Shown piece after piece: positions 15,029 to 22,038 of a stretch of DNA of 37,415 nucleotides (its first letter is position 1; each line of letters begins with the position of its first letter). The notes under the pieces were generated by a model that saw only the letters and a program-made list of their open reading frames with translations, was not told where the DNA came from and ran no database searches. The position numbers and the translations under genes are program-made. The DNA is from a virus: positions 1 to 37,415 of the IMG/VR virus record IMGVR_UViG_3300031862_000016; one strand, written 5' to 3'.

Positions 15029-15203
15029 GCGAATACCAAAGCATTACCACTACAATAATGTTGGGGGGGAACCTGAAATCTTCAGGTACAGAGTCAACTT
15101 CTTCGGTGACTATTGCCACGACTTTACCCCGATAGATCTCCGAGTCCTAACAGGTTTGAAGTTGGATGGTCTACTTGGCAAGAAACTGCCCTATGTTCAA
15201 TGA
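15027..15203 (+). CDS. Small head-region protein, 58 aa
   Basis: The frame reads MRIPKHYHYNNVGGEPEIF, then RYRVNFFGDYCHDFTPIDLR and VLTGLKLDGLLGKK before a TGA at 15201. The third-base pattern and balanced composition look like real coding. The annotated ATG shares bases with the HNH start on the other strand. If the HNH element is an insertion, the native start may instead have been the coupled ATG at 14152. The stop overlaps the next start (ATGA). A position between portal and MuF genes suggests a minor head role. No family is recognised. Confidence 0.6.
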   Translation: MRIPKHYHYNNVGGEPEIFRYRVNFFGDYCHDFTPIDLRVLTGLKLDGLLGKKLPYVQ

Positions 15204-15400
15204 TTACGGTCTTTGCCCGCATGGAAGCAACTACTTCACCCATGAACCTGAACAACTAGCAGCAAGTTGAAGTCCGTGCTACGTTTGGTCTCTCAACAAT
15301 TGTTATGCGAGTGGGGAATGTGCCAGCACTGTTGCGGTCGTTGTTGGCTCGGTCTCTATTGTCCAGTTCACACGCCGTTGATGAAGCGAATGCAAATTGA
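15200..15400 (+). CDS. Small protein with an in-frame TAG at codon 20
   Basis: The ATG at 15200 overlaps the preceding stop (ATGA). The frame encodes MITVFARMEATTSPMNLNN, meets TAG at 15257-15259, then continues for 46 codons: QQVEVRATFGLSTIVMRVGN, VPALLRSLLARSLLSSSHAV and a short tail, to a TGA at 15398 that overlaps the TTG of the MuF gene. Both parts look coding, and the second part has no good start of its own (the first ATG is residue 12). TAG readthrough (for instance as pyrrolysine or by suppression), a broken gene, or two mini-genes are possible. Confidence 0.45.
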
Positions 15401-15711
15401 GCGCAGCAGTCGAAGATTACTGGCGGTCCCTGAAGGGCTTACTGGCTAGACTCGCAGACCTAGCGCATCATCTAACCTGGAGCACTGTGAACACAGCCAT
15501 CAAAGAACAATTCGCCGTCATTGAAGATGACTACCAAGCGACAACAGGGGAACCATCAGGTCGCAAACTCAACTGGACCACAATGGGCGATGAAAAGGTT
15601 TGCGATTATTGCGAAGAACAAGAGGGGGAGTACGAATTAGATGACCCCTTCCTGCCATACTTGCCGGGGCACGTCGATTGCAGATGTTTTTGGGAAGTGA
15701 TTGAAGGTTGA
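15397..15711 (+). CDS. MuF-like minor head protein domain
   Basis: A 104-residue protein from a TTG at 15397 in a TTGA overlap. An N-terminal helix (EDYWRSLKGLLARLADLAHH) leads to the MuF core: WTTMGDEKVCDYCEEQEGEY and LPYLPGHVDCRCFWEVI, with the typical Cys pair, His and DCRC end. MuF proteins enter the head beside the portal and may be ejected with the DNA. At 104 residues it is short for the family; the preceding small frames may supply the rest of the usual N-terminal helical part. Confidence 0.8.
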   Translation: MSAAVEDYWRSLKGLLARLADLAHHLTWSTVNTAIKEQFAVIEDDYQATTGEPSGRKLNWTTMGDEKVCDYCEEQEGEYELDDPFLPYLPGHVDCRCFWEVIEG

Positions 15712-15851
15712 AATGTGATGGTTGCGGGCGCGAGTTTCAGAGCAACTACCTGAAGCCTCAAACTTATCCAACATACCCGACCGGATGCAGAACACTTCAG
15801 CTTTGCGTGGAATGTCGCAAACTCAGCGTTCGGTTGACTCATCATGGTTGA
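15708..15851 (+). CDS. Zinc-ribbon micro-protein, 47 aa
   Basis: A TTG at 15708 overlaps the MuF stop (TTGA), and the frame runs to a TGA at 15849. It encodes CDGCGREFQSNYL at the start and CRTLQLCVECRKLSV near the end, with two CxxC knuckles as in a zinc ribbon. It is below usual ORF size limits. The coupled start, the paired cysteines and the tight fit between two genes support it. It overlaps the methyltransferase start at 15844 by 8 nt. Confidence 0.65.
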   Translation: MKCDGCGREFQSNYLKPQTYPTYPTGCRTLQLCVECRKLSVRLTHHG

Positions 15852-16554
15852 AATGAGTTTAGTGGAAGAGATTCTCGAAGTGAAGCGGGCGCCTACGCAT
15901 GGCGCTATGCCCGAGGATCTGAACCCGAACAAGTTCAGGCAGCGAGCGGCCGCCGCTGGCTACCTTGCGAAGCATGGCACCATCATGGAGCTCTACGCGG
16001 GCGACGGGGACCTTAGCGAGAAAGTCTATTCGAAGCTGAATCCCCGCCGCATGGTTCTAGTTGACGATGATGAGCAAGCGCTTCAAAAAGCCAAAAGCCG
16101 ACTGGCTGATGTGGGCGTGGCCAAATACTTTTACCCGATGAACAATGAGAAATTCATCAGAGAGAAAGCCAGACAATTCCATGACACAACGCTAGTAGAC
16201 TTCGACGCCTACGGCTCTCCGGGCCGAACAATCCAACTCTTTTTCGACCACTTCAAAGTCCGACACCCCATGATCGTAGCTATGACAGACGGTTTTCCAA
16301 TTCACATTCACAGGTGGAAAGATCCAAACCCGAACGCCATTAACGGGCCCGCGGACACAGATTACATAGAGATGTATTCACTGAAGAGCTGGGGAGCGCC
16401 GGCGCTTGGCGAGGTTTGTCAAATGCATGACGTAATGATGAAGAACATTGGTCGCAGACTTCACTTCAAATCTTGGCGCATCAACAGAGCCTTCGGCGGC
16501 CAGTCTGGCCGAGTGATTTACGCAGCCTACTTGCTAAGACCAATCGCACGCTGA
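15844..16554 (+). CDS. Trm1-like SAM-dependent methyltransferase
   Basis: A 236-residue Rossmann-fold methyltransferase: motif I LYAGDGDLSEKVY (about 50-62), an acidic turn LVDDDEQALQKA and the catalytic-strand motif LVDFDAYGSPGRTIQLFFD (about 117-135). The DxDxxGSP pattern is characteristic of Trm1-type tRNA guanine-26 N2-methyltransferases. The protein is shorter than cellular Trm1 (about 380 residues) and seems to lack its C-terminal RNA-binding domain. Its substrate (tRNA, other RNA or DNA) is therefore open. A second in-frame ATG at 15853 is an alternative start. Confidence 0.7.
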   Translation: MVEMSLVEEILEVKRAPTHGAMPEDLNPNKFRQRAAAAGYLAKHGTIMELYAGDGDLSEKVYSKLNPRRMVLVDDDEQALQKAKSRLADVGVAKYFYPMNNEKFIREKARQFHDTTLVDFDAYGSPGRTIQLFFDHFKVRHPMIVAMTDGFPIHIHRWKDPNPNAINGPADTDYIEMYSLKSWGAPALGEVCQMHDVMMKNIGRRLHFKSWRINRAFGGQSGRVIYAAYLLRPIAR

Positions 16555-16587
16555 TGCCAAGCCAGATATAAAGAGCTGGGCAATGCA

Positions 16588-16872
16588 CTGCCAACAAATT
16601 ACGCAAGAGGCCGCCAATTCGAATATCGTGCCATGAAGATACTGCGCTCCAAGAACTTCTTAGTTCTCAGGATGGCCGGTTCCCACGGACCCTGTGATCT
16701 AATTGCGGCGAGCCCTGATTCTCAGAGATTTTGCATTCAAGTGAAATCCGGCAAAGCGAAGCCGACGCAGCAGGAACGAATCAGCCTCAAATTTCTAGCC
16801 TCACGCTTCCAAGCCAAAGCCCAAGTCTGGACGTTCAAACCACGGCAGCCAGTTGAAGTTGAAACTCTTTGA
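16588..16872 (+). CDS. Hjc-like Holliday-junction resolvase / PD-(D/E)xK nuclease
   Basis: The frame reads NYARGRQFEYRAMKILRSK, then VLRMAGSHGPCDLIAA and CIQVKSGKAK. These match the archaeal Hjc order: RGxxFE helix, SxGpxDL strand and (E/Q)xK. The first ATG (16633) falls inside the conserved N-terminal helix, so translation must begin upstream. No ATG, GTG or TTG is available in frame after the previous TGA (16552), and the annotated start is a CTG at 16588. An out-of-frame ATG at 16554 (ATGCCAAGC) would fit if 34 nt between two TGCCAA copies were skipped. The enzyme would resolve branched DNA before packaging. A TATA-like ATATAAAG lies at 16567-16574. Confidence 0.7.
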   Translation: MPTNYARGRQFEYRAMKILRSKNFLVLRMAGSHGPCDLIAASPDSQRFCIQVKSGKAKPTQQERISLKFLASRFQAKAQVWTFKPRQPVEVETL

Positions 16873-17417
16873 CAATGACAGTGCAAGGCGCAAAATGTTA
16901 TGTCTGCGGTCGAATGGAGAATGAGTTCAAAACTAAGGGGCTCTGGGTTGCTGGCAAATTCTACTGTCCTCTCTGCGTTCAACGTTTAAGCGACCGGAAA
17001 CCAACAGACTTAGCCTATCGCTCAGAATGCTTCCAATGCGAATTTTACAGGATCAACATGTATGGCGGCCTCAGTCTAGACGGAGAACGTGAGAATCCTC
17101 GCTATATCTGCTTGAAATTCCAAGCGAGAGAAGCTTGCGTTTTTGATGAGCCTAAACCAGTGAAACCTCCATCATCCGGGCTGGCACAGCAGACACGAAC
17201 ATCATCGCCCGGCGTGCAGGGTTCATGGTGGACAACCACAGTAACCCAGCTCACAGCAGCCACACAACCGAAGCCCCCCACATCTGAATCTCTCCCACCA
17301 AAACCTGAACCCATCAGCCTAGTCGGCGCCGTTTCAAATCTTCCCGCTCGACCACGACTTGAGAGTCCGGCACCGAAACGTAAGTCTCCGCCTCGAAGAG
17401 ACAGGCGTAGAACATGA
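16869..17417 (+). CDS. Zinc-finger protein with proline-rich tail
   Basis: A 182-residue protein from a TTG at 16869 (TTGA overlap), or from an ATG two codons on. Residues 1-95 hold CYVCGRMENEF, CPLCVQRL, a CFQC knuckle in SECFQCEFYRI and two further cysteines, enough for two zinc sites. The C-terminal half is rich in Pro, Ser and Thr and ends in a basic stretch (KRKSPPRRDRRRT), probably disordered and nucleic-acid-binding. It overlaps the next gene in ATGA form. Function is unknown. Confidence 0.7.
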   Translation: MTMTVQGAKCYVCGRMENEFKTKGLWVAGKFYCPLCVQRLSDRKPTDLAYRSECFQCEFYRINMYGGLSLDGERENPRYICLKFQAREACVFDEPKPVKPPSSGLAQQTRTSSPGVQGSWWTTTVTQLTAATQPKPPTSESLPPKPEPISLVGAVSNLPARPRLESPAPKRKSPPRRDRRRT

Positions 17418-17677
17418 GTTTCCCTGATCGGCGCCGCAAACTCTCAAGCCGAGATTATGTGACTCTGAAGCTGGCGAGTGAAAACCACAGCATCGGAGAA
17501 CTCAGCAAAATCTTCAAGATACATGAGAACTGGGTTCGCAGGATCCTACGCACCCCGAATCTGCGCTGTCCAATCTGCCGTAAATGGAAGCTGCGGGGAA
17601 CGATTTTCAAGAGTGAAACAAATCCCACGCATTTCCTCTGGATTTGCCGAGACTGCATCAAAACGGAATGCGCCTAG
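17414..17677 (+). CDS. HTH plus zinc-ribbon protein
   Basis: An 87-residue protein. The N-terminal half looks like a helix-turn-helix (LASENHSIGELSKIFKIHEN then WVRRIL). The C-terminal half is a zinc ribbon, CPICRKW and CRDC. The start overlaps the previous stop (ATGA). It ends at TAG directly followed by ATG, with the frame continuing into the gene at 17678, so the two could be one readthrough product. A DNA-binding regulator is a fair inference. Confidence 0.65.
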   Translation: MSFPDRRRKLSSRDYVTLKLASENHSIGELSKIFKIHENWVRRILRTPNLRCPICRKWKLRGTIFKSETNPTHFLWICRDCIKTECA

Positions 17678-17803
17678 ATGCCTCAAAAATGCGGCGAATG
17701 CGGTTGCCTATTTCAACACGGGCGATGCTTGAACGGACGCTGGTACTGCGTCATGTGTCTGGCCATGTTTGGTTTCGGTTCTTGGCGTGAATTTCTCTCG
17801 TGA
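17678..17803 (+). CDS. Zinc-binding micro-protein, 41 aa
   Basis: The ATG at 17678 immediately follows the TAG of the previous gene in the same frame. The product starts MPQKCGECGCLFQHGRCLNG and continues WYCVMCLAMFGFG, with several CxxC-type pairs. The TGA at 17801 overlaps a GTG at 17800 (GTGA), which opens the frame of the protease-scaffold gene. It is too small for usual cut-offs, but the cysteine pattern and couplings at both ends support it. Confidence 0.6.
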   Translation: MPQKCGECGCLFQHGRCLNGRWYCVMCLAMFGFGSWREFLS

Positions 17804-17862
17804 AAAAGTGTAGTTAAGCAAGACATACCTCTCTTTTACCATACAGCGGAGCGTGTAGTCAG
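17800..17862 (+). other. Interrupted leader of the protease-scaffold gene
   Basis: A GTG at 17800, coupled to the preceding stop, encodes MKKCS and meets TAA at 17815. The codon pair TGT AGT just before the stop (17809-17814) recurs exactly 45 nt later (17854-17859), after which the same frame continues as QTPKRPPKKWWNEK and on into the protease. The 45-nt interval holds the tandem TACC motif ATACCTCTCTTTTACC (17825-17840) and a GGAG sequence shortly before the second AGT. It could be a bypassed segment, a small insertion, or an intergenic regulatory gap followed by an ACG start. Confidence 0.5.
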
Positions 17863-20178
17863 ACGCCAAAACGTCCCCCGAAGAAATGGTGGAATGAGAA
17901 GTATCGGGAGATCAGCGCGGGCCTTCGCAAAGCTCATCCTGATTGGGGTAAGGACACGCTTGACCAGCGAACCCGGGCGACGGTTGGGAACATTTGGCAT
18001 AACGTCATGAGTCAAGGCCAGCGCAGAGCCCGAGTTTCGGAAGCTGAACGCAAGAAATCATTCTATGGGATTCTCCGGAAAGCTGGACTCGGTAAGGTCG
18101 CAGCGTACAATCTTGCAGTTAGCACCGTGAAGGACTTCGGCGGTTGGACTTCGCAGAATCTGGATTGGGAAAGAGGCTACCGGGAAGGGGAAAGGAAAGA
18201 GGAAGATCGTTCGAGAGGAATTCAAGTGCAAAGAACCCGAGAAGCACAACTTCACAAGAAGCAAGGCGACCAAAGCCTACGCTACACTGATCCGGATAAT
18301 CCGGTTCGCATCGAGCAGCGCAGAGAACGACAAGCAGGATTACGGTATCGCGCAGGTGAGCGTAAGGGTCAGCATCAACGGGAAGGCGCCGTAGTTGCGA
18401 ACGTAGTTGGCAAAGACGACCTCGGCCCCTTAGCGGATCCTGAGAAGCATGGCCGCCCATTCTATGAGGACGCTGGAGAAGAGCCTACATACGTTGACTT
18501 GGGCGATGTTGTTGAAGGGAAAGGCAAACTTCACCCTGAAATGGAGAAAGTCAAAGACCACCCAGGCCAATCCTGCGACGATGCTCACGCAAACATGTCA
18601 CATGACCATTTTCTAGCTTACCAGCAACAGAAGCAATTCTACGGGCACCCAATTGTTCTGCCGCTGAAAATCAAACGTTACTCATTGTTCATGCCCTTCG
18701 AGGTTAAGGTCGCAACCAAATCCTTCGGCGATGTCCAGAAGGGCGACTTGATCGTTGAAGGATTCGTTTCAGCACCAATCAAAGACCTGCAAGGAGACGT
18801 GTTAGAACCCTCAGCGATGGCTGAAGCTAAGCAAGCCATGACGATGGCACCCCACAATCTTGTCTGGCTAGACCACGAATCACCATACGCTAAACCCATT
18901 GAGAATCAAGGCACGCCCCCGATTGGAAAATTCATTGAAGCCAAGATTCTGAAAGTTGCCGGTCTACCTGCGCTTTGGGCTCGAATGCTCGTCAATAGAG
19001 CTCATCCGAAATTCACTCAAGTTGCCTACGAGCTGAACAAGGGATTCTACAACGCGTTCAGCATGGAATTCATACCAATCCAACAAGCCCACAAATGGAT
19101 TGGCCAAAAAGTCGTCAACACCATCTCATCAATCAAGTATTTTGCCACTAGCCTAGTGCGAGCGCCAGCGAATGAAGTGGCCACGATTACTCGTGTGTAC
19201 GAGAAGGCGTTCGCAAATTCTTCACGGTTCTTGCCCATCCGCGTCAAAAGCGTGGCTGGGTTTGGACAAACCGTAATCGAAAAAGGAGAAATGAAAATGC
19301 CAAAGAGAAAGGAAGCGGAACCCGAAAACGAACCAGAACCAGAACTCGAACCAGAACTAGAGCCGGAGCTTGAAGCAGAGCCGGAAGCGGAACCTGAACC
19401 TGAGCCAGCACGGAAACGACTCAAAGAAGCGGAACCCGAACCGGAAGGTGAGCCTGAAGCTGAAGCTGAATCGGAGAGCGACGACGATGACGGGACACCA
19501 GAATTTCCCTACTCGCGTAAGGACTACGATCGGGAAACCGGTTACGTAGCGCCCGAGAGGGCTACAACCGCGATAGGTGAATGGGGAGATCCCGCCCTCG
19601 AAAAAGGCCGCGCCGCCATCAAACGCATCAACCGAATCGAGAAGTATCTCAGCGATAGCAGCAAAGCCATCAACAAAGGCATGAACACCCTGTACGGCAA
19701 CGAACTTCACCTACGATCCCAAGCACAACGACACACTGCATTCCTGAAAGCCATCGCGAAAGCGGTAGGCGTCGAGACGAAAGGAATCGACGAGGACACC
19801 CCTGAAACGTTAGGTGTCTACGAAGATTTCACAACGATAACCGATGAGCAGAAGCCGCCTGAAGTCAAACCGGGCAAGTTGAAGCCACGCCCACAACGTT
19901 TCATCAGCACCTTCGCAACTGACGATGAGGACACTGAGGAAGCGGACAGCCAGGAAGTTGGCGGAGAACCCGTCGGCGTCAAAAGCCTGCAACGCTACGT
20001 CAAAGGGCTTGTCAGGAAAGTGGTTGACGAAACTGTTCAGAAGAAGATCGTTGTCCGGAAAGGTTACGCGGAGCACGCTGGACCTGTGCCGGAGAGCGTT
20101 CGCAGAATGCAAGCCATCCAGCAGGACGATGGCAGCCTAGACTCGCAGCTCGCAGTCATCGAAGCAGGAGGACAATAG
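17863..20178 (+). CDS. Prohead maturation protease fused to scaffold
   Basis: The frame codes convincingly from about 17860 (PKRPPKKWWNEKYREISAGL), well before the first ATG at 18007. The annotated ACG start is provisional. After a polar N-terminal region, nt about 18690-19200 encode an XkdF/HK97-type prohead protease: EGFVSAPIKDLQGDVLEPSA, a His in WLDHESP (about 18870) and a Ser in NAFSMEFIP (about 19056). A Glu-Pro-rich linker follows (19311-19480) and then a helical, charged C-terminal part typical of scaffolds. It cleaves itself, scaffold and capsid arms during head maturation. Fusion of protease and scaffold, directly before the capsid gene, is a known arrangement. Confidence 0.8.
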   Translation, partial: TPKRPPKKWWNEKYREISAGLRKAHPDWGKDTLDQRTRATVGNIWHNVMSQGQRRARVSEAERKKSFYGILRKAGLGKVAAYNLAVSTVKDFGGWTSQNLDWERGYREGERKEEDRSRGIQVQRTREAQLHKKQGDQSLRYTDPDNPVRIEQRRERQAGLRYRAGERKGQHQREGAVVANVVGKDDLGPLADPEKHGRPFYEDAGEEPTYVDLGDVVEGKGKLHPEMEKVKDHPGQSCDDAHANMSHDHFLAYQQQKQFYGHPIVLPLKIKRYSLFMPFEVKVATKSFGDVQKGDLIVEGFVSAPIKDLQGDVLEPSAMAEAKQAMTMAPHNLVWLDHESPYAKPIENQGTPPIGKFIEAKILKVAGLPALWARMLVNRAHPKFTQVAYELNKGFYNAFSMEFIPIQQAHKWIGQKVVNTISSIKYFATSLVRAPANEVATITRVYEKAFANSSRFLPIRVKSVAGFGQTVIEKGEMKMPKRKEAEPENEPEPELEPELEPELEAEPEAEPEPEPARKRLKEAEPEPEGEPEAEAESESDDDDGTPEFPYSRKDYDRETGYVAPERATTAIGEWGDPALEKGRAAIKRINRIEKYLSDSSKAINKGMNTLYGNELHLRSQAQRHTAFLKAIAKAVGVETKGIDEDTPETLGVYEDFTTITDEQKPPEVKPGKLKPRPQRFISTFATDDEDTEEADSQEVGGEPVGVKSLQRYVKGLVRKVVDETVQKKIVVRKGYAEHAGPVPESVRRMQAIQQDDGSLDSQLAVIEAGGQ
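19311..19480 (+). repeat. Glu-Pro repeat inside the protease-scaffold gene
   Basis: Tandem degenerate codons for Glu-Pro, Glu-Leu and Glu-Ala (CCAGAA, CCGGAG and relatives) encode a highly acidic linker such as EPEPELEPELEPELEAEPE. It separates the protease from the scaffold helices. Such simple repeats can change length by slippage between related viruses. Confidence 0.8.
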
Positions 20179-20182
20179 AGAG

Positions 20183-21445
20183 ATGTCAAGCCACTTGAAA
20201 TTAGTTGACCCCGAAACAATGCCAAGAACCGCAGCGGGAGCAGGAGTAGCCCCCCGCGAATACTACAGCACAGTAGACCAGAAATATCTCACACCAACAG
20301 GCGGAGCCGCACCAGCAGAACTACTCGCAGGCCTAGTAGGACTAGCAGCCTTCCCAGAAGGCACCGTGATCTACGAAGGCTTGAAGGATAACGGTGAACT
20401 AGGCAAAGACTTCCGAAACATGTACCTCGGATGGATCCGGAAGAAGATGCGTGTTCGCAGCTTGCGAACGAAAGGCTTCTTGGATTCAACCAGCGCCATC
20501 GTTCACACGACCACGGACCAAGAGATCATAGACACCACCCGTCGAGAAACTCCACTCATGGAGCTTATCGCCCAAGAAACCGCCAGAGGCAAAGTCGCCA
20601 ACTACGATGTGCTCTCAGCCCGAGGCAACGCGTTCGGAGCCCAAGAAACCATCGCAGCGCAGACACCGGCCAGCGACACCTACGTGAACGCCAGCAAAAC
20701 ATTAGCCATTTGGACTGCGTGGGGTGGATGGACTGACTTCGGCCTTGCAGCAATGGCAAGCCAGTACCCAACCCGTGACGCAAGAGCCATCGAAATACGC
20801 AACAAAACATGGAGCCTCAACGAGTCTTGGGAGAACGAACTGCTCAACGGTGGAACCACACTTGAATCAGCCTTCAACAGCGGTGGACCAAGCAACGTAG
20901 GATTCAACGGCATACGAGCTGGAATCATAGGTTCATCCGGAACCTACGCAGCACTCCAATCGAACCTGAACGGCGCAGATGCCACAGACTCAGACATAGA
21001 CAACATGCTCGCGCAGATGGTTCAGCTCAACGTGAAGCCGAACCTGATCGTAACGGACTTGGTGACATGGCAGAAAATGAAGCAACTTATGATGTCCCTA
21101 GTGCGCTACATGAACCCCGAGACCGAAATCGCTTGGGGACTCAAAGCACTCGCCTGGGCTACACCTTACGGTGTTGCACCAATCATAGGCAGCAAGTTCA
21201 TGCCCACCACAGCCGGATCAAGAGAAATCATCTTCTTGGACACCAAGTTCCTCGCACAGCGCCTACTACTGGACAGCACAATGCAGATGCTTGCTAAGGT
21301 GAGCATACAGCAACCGTTCGTCATCAACAAGTTCGCCGTCCTAATCGATAAGACGGACTCGAACCCGCCAAGCTACACGTACAACACGAACCCGGTCTCA
21401 ACGAACGCCACGTCGAAGATGGGCCGCATATACGGCCTCGCCTAA
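20183..21445 (+). CDS. Major capsid protein, HK97 fold
   Basis: A 420-residue protein immediately after the protease-scaffold gene and before two small decoration-like genes. Landmarks consistent with an HK97-type capsid are the N-terminal arm, a long central LNESWENELLNGGTTLESAF helix region, a DLVTWQKMKQLM segment and a strand-rich end with FMPTTAGSREIIFLDTKF and VSIQQPFVINKFAVLIDK. About 50-90 N-terminal residues may be removed by the protease. GGAGG lies about 10-16 nt before the ATG. The call combines context with fold-like features; the family is too diverse for a motif proof. Confidence 0.85.
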   Translation: MSSHLKLVDPETMPRTAAGAGVAPREYYSTVDQKYLTPTGGAAPAELLAGLVGLAAFPEGTVIYEGLKDNGELGKDFRNMYLGWIRKKMRVRSLRTKGFLDSTSAIVHTTTDQEIIDTTRRETPLMELIAQETARGKVANYDVLSARGNAFGAQETIAAQTPASDTYVNASKTLAIWTAWGGWTDFGLAAMASQYPTRDARAIEIRNKTWSLNESWENELLNGGTTLESAFNSGGPSNVGFNGIRAGIIGSSGTYAALQSNLNGADATDSDIDNMLAQMVQLNVKPNLIVTDLVTWQKMKQLMMSLVRYMNPETEIAWGLKALAWATPYGVAPIIGSKFMPTTAGSREIIFLDTKFLAQRLLLDSTMQMLAKVSIQQPFVINKFAVLIDKTDSNPPSYTYNTNPVSTNATSKMGRIYGLA

Positions 21446-21460
21446 AGGAGCTGACCCATC

Positions 21461-21964
21461 TTGCCAGGCTTTGTTCGTGGAGCCAGATTCTTCATACACG
21501 CATTCGCCTGCCTGTTCTTCACAGGCACATGGACAGCAACGCTTGTGTCAGCCGTCGCTTTCATGCGAAAGACAGCCGCAGCCCAAACCTCAACAGCCGT
21601 CATACCTCTTGAAATGCAAAGCAGGATTCGGCCCGGTTCAAAACTGAAAGTGAACCGGATACGTTTCTACTACACTGTTGGAACCGCAGCGCTATCGTCA
21701 GCCATTGTTTTCCGACTTCAAAGAGGAACGCTGCCTGCCGATGGAACCGCTGTTTCAAGCGCGAACGTTGCCTCAACCAAAGACATCTCAGATGCCACAA
21801 GTCTCGCCGTTGGAGATCACACATGCATAGTGACGCCCAGCGTAGACGTTTACATTCAGGACGGCCAATGGGTTCACTTAGAAGTGGACTTCCCCGCAGC
21901 CGCCACAACAGTTCTGGACTTCAAAGGCGCACTCGTAGAATACACCGAGCCACCGCAATTCTAG
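21461..21964 (+). CDS. Putative capsid decoration protein, membrane-like N-terminus
   Basis: A 167-residue protein from a TTG at 21461 after AAAGGAGC. Residues about 10-34 are hydrophobic (HAFACLFFTGTWTATLVSAV); the rest is a predicted beta-sandwich (KLKVNRIRFYYTVGTAALSS, then VHLEVDFPAAATTVLDFKGA). The strand pattern matches that of the neighbour at 22039, so the two are likely paralogues. Position right after the capsid gene suits a head decoration or spike base. The hydrophobic N-terminus is odd for a decoration protein and might be a buried arm or anchor. Confidence 0.6.
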   Translation: MPGFVRGARFFIHAFACLFFTGTWTATLVSAVAFMRKTAAAQTSTAVIPLEMQSRIRPGSKLKVNRIRFYYTVGTAALSSAIVFRLQRGTLPADGTAVSSANVASTKDISDATSLAVGDHTCIVTPSVDVYIQDGQWVHLEVDFPAAATTVLDFKGALVEYTEPPQF

Positions 21965-21979
21965 GCTCAGTAAATCATT

Positions 21980-22017
21980 CCCCGCTTTCTTCCCGAATAT
22001 TCCGGGGCTTTACGCCC
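21980..22017 (+). terminator. GC-rich hairpin between decoration genes
   Basis: CCCCG (21980-21984) can pair with CGGGG (22003-22007), and GGGC with GCCC (22014-22017) is a competing fold. It lies in the 74-nt gap between two decoration genes. It could attenuate or process the late transcript. There is no strong T-run after it, so an archaeal terminator role is doubtful. Confidence 0.25.
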
Positions 22018-22038
22018 AAAAGGAAAAGGTAAATCAGA

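Larger units (their letters stand above)
14167..15048. mobile_element. HNH-endonuclease element bounded by direct repeats
   Basis: The left boundary ATACCACAGCATTACT (14167-14182) and the right boundary ATACCAAAGCATTACC (15033-15048) match at 14 of 16 positions, and both are followed by similar ACTA, CAAT and GGGG blocks. Between them lie a hairpin-rich segment (14183-14563) and an antisense HNH endonuclease gene (14564-15028). The arrangement looks like a mobile insertion with a duplicated target, or an intron-like element, between the portal and minor head genes. The boundary repeat belongs to the same motif family as other regulatory sites in the genome, so an alternative is two independent operator copies. 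Confidence 0.45.

Noticed and set aside
19047-19710. Minus-strand frames over the Glu-Pro repeat region
   Set aside because: They are complements of the repeat and have serine/glycine or phenylalanine/arginine low-complexity translations.
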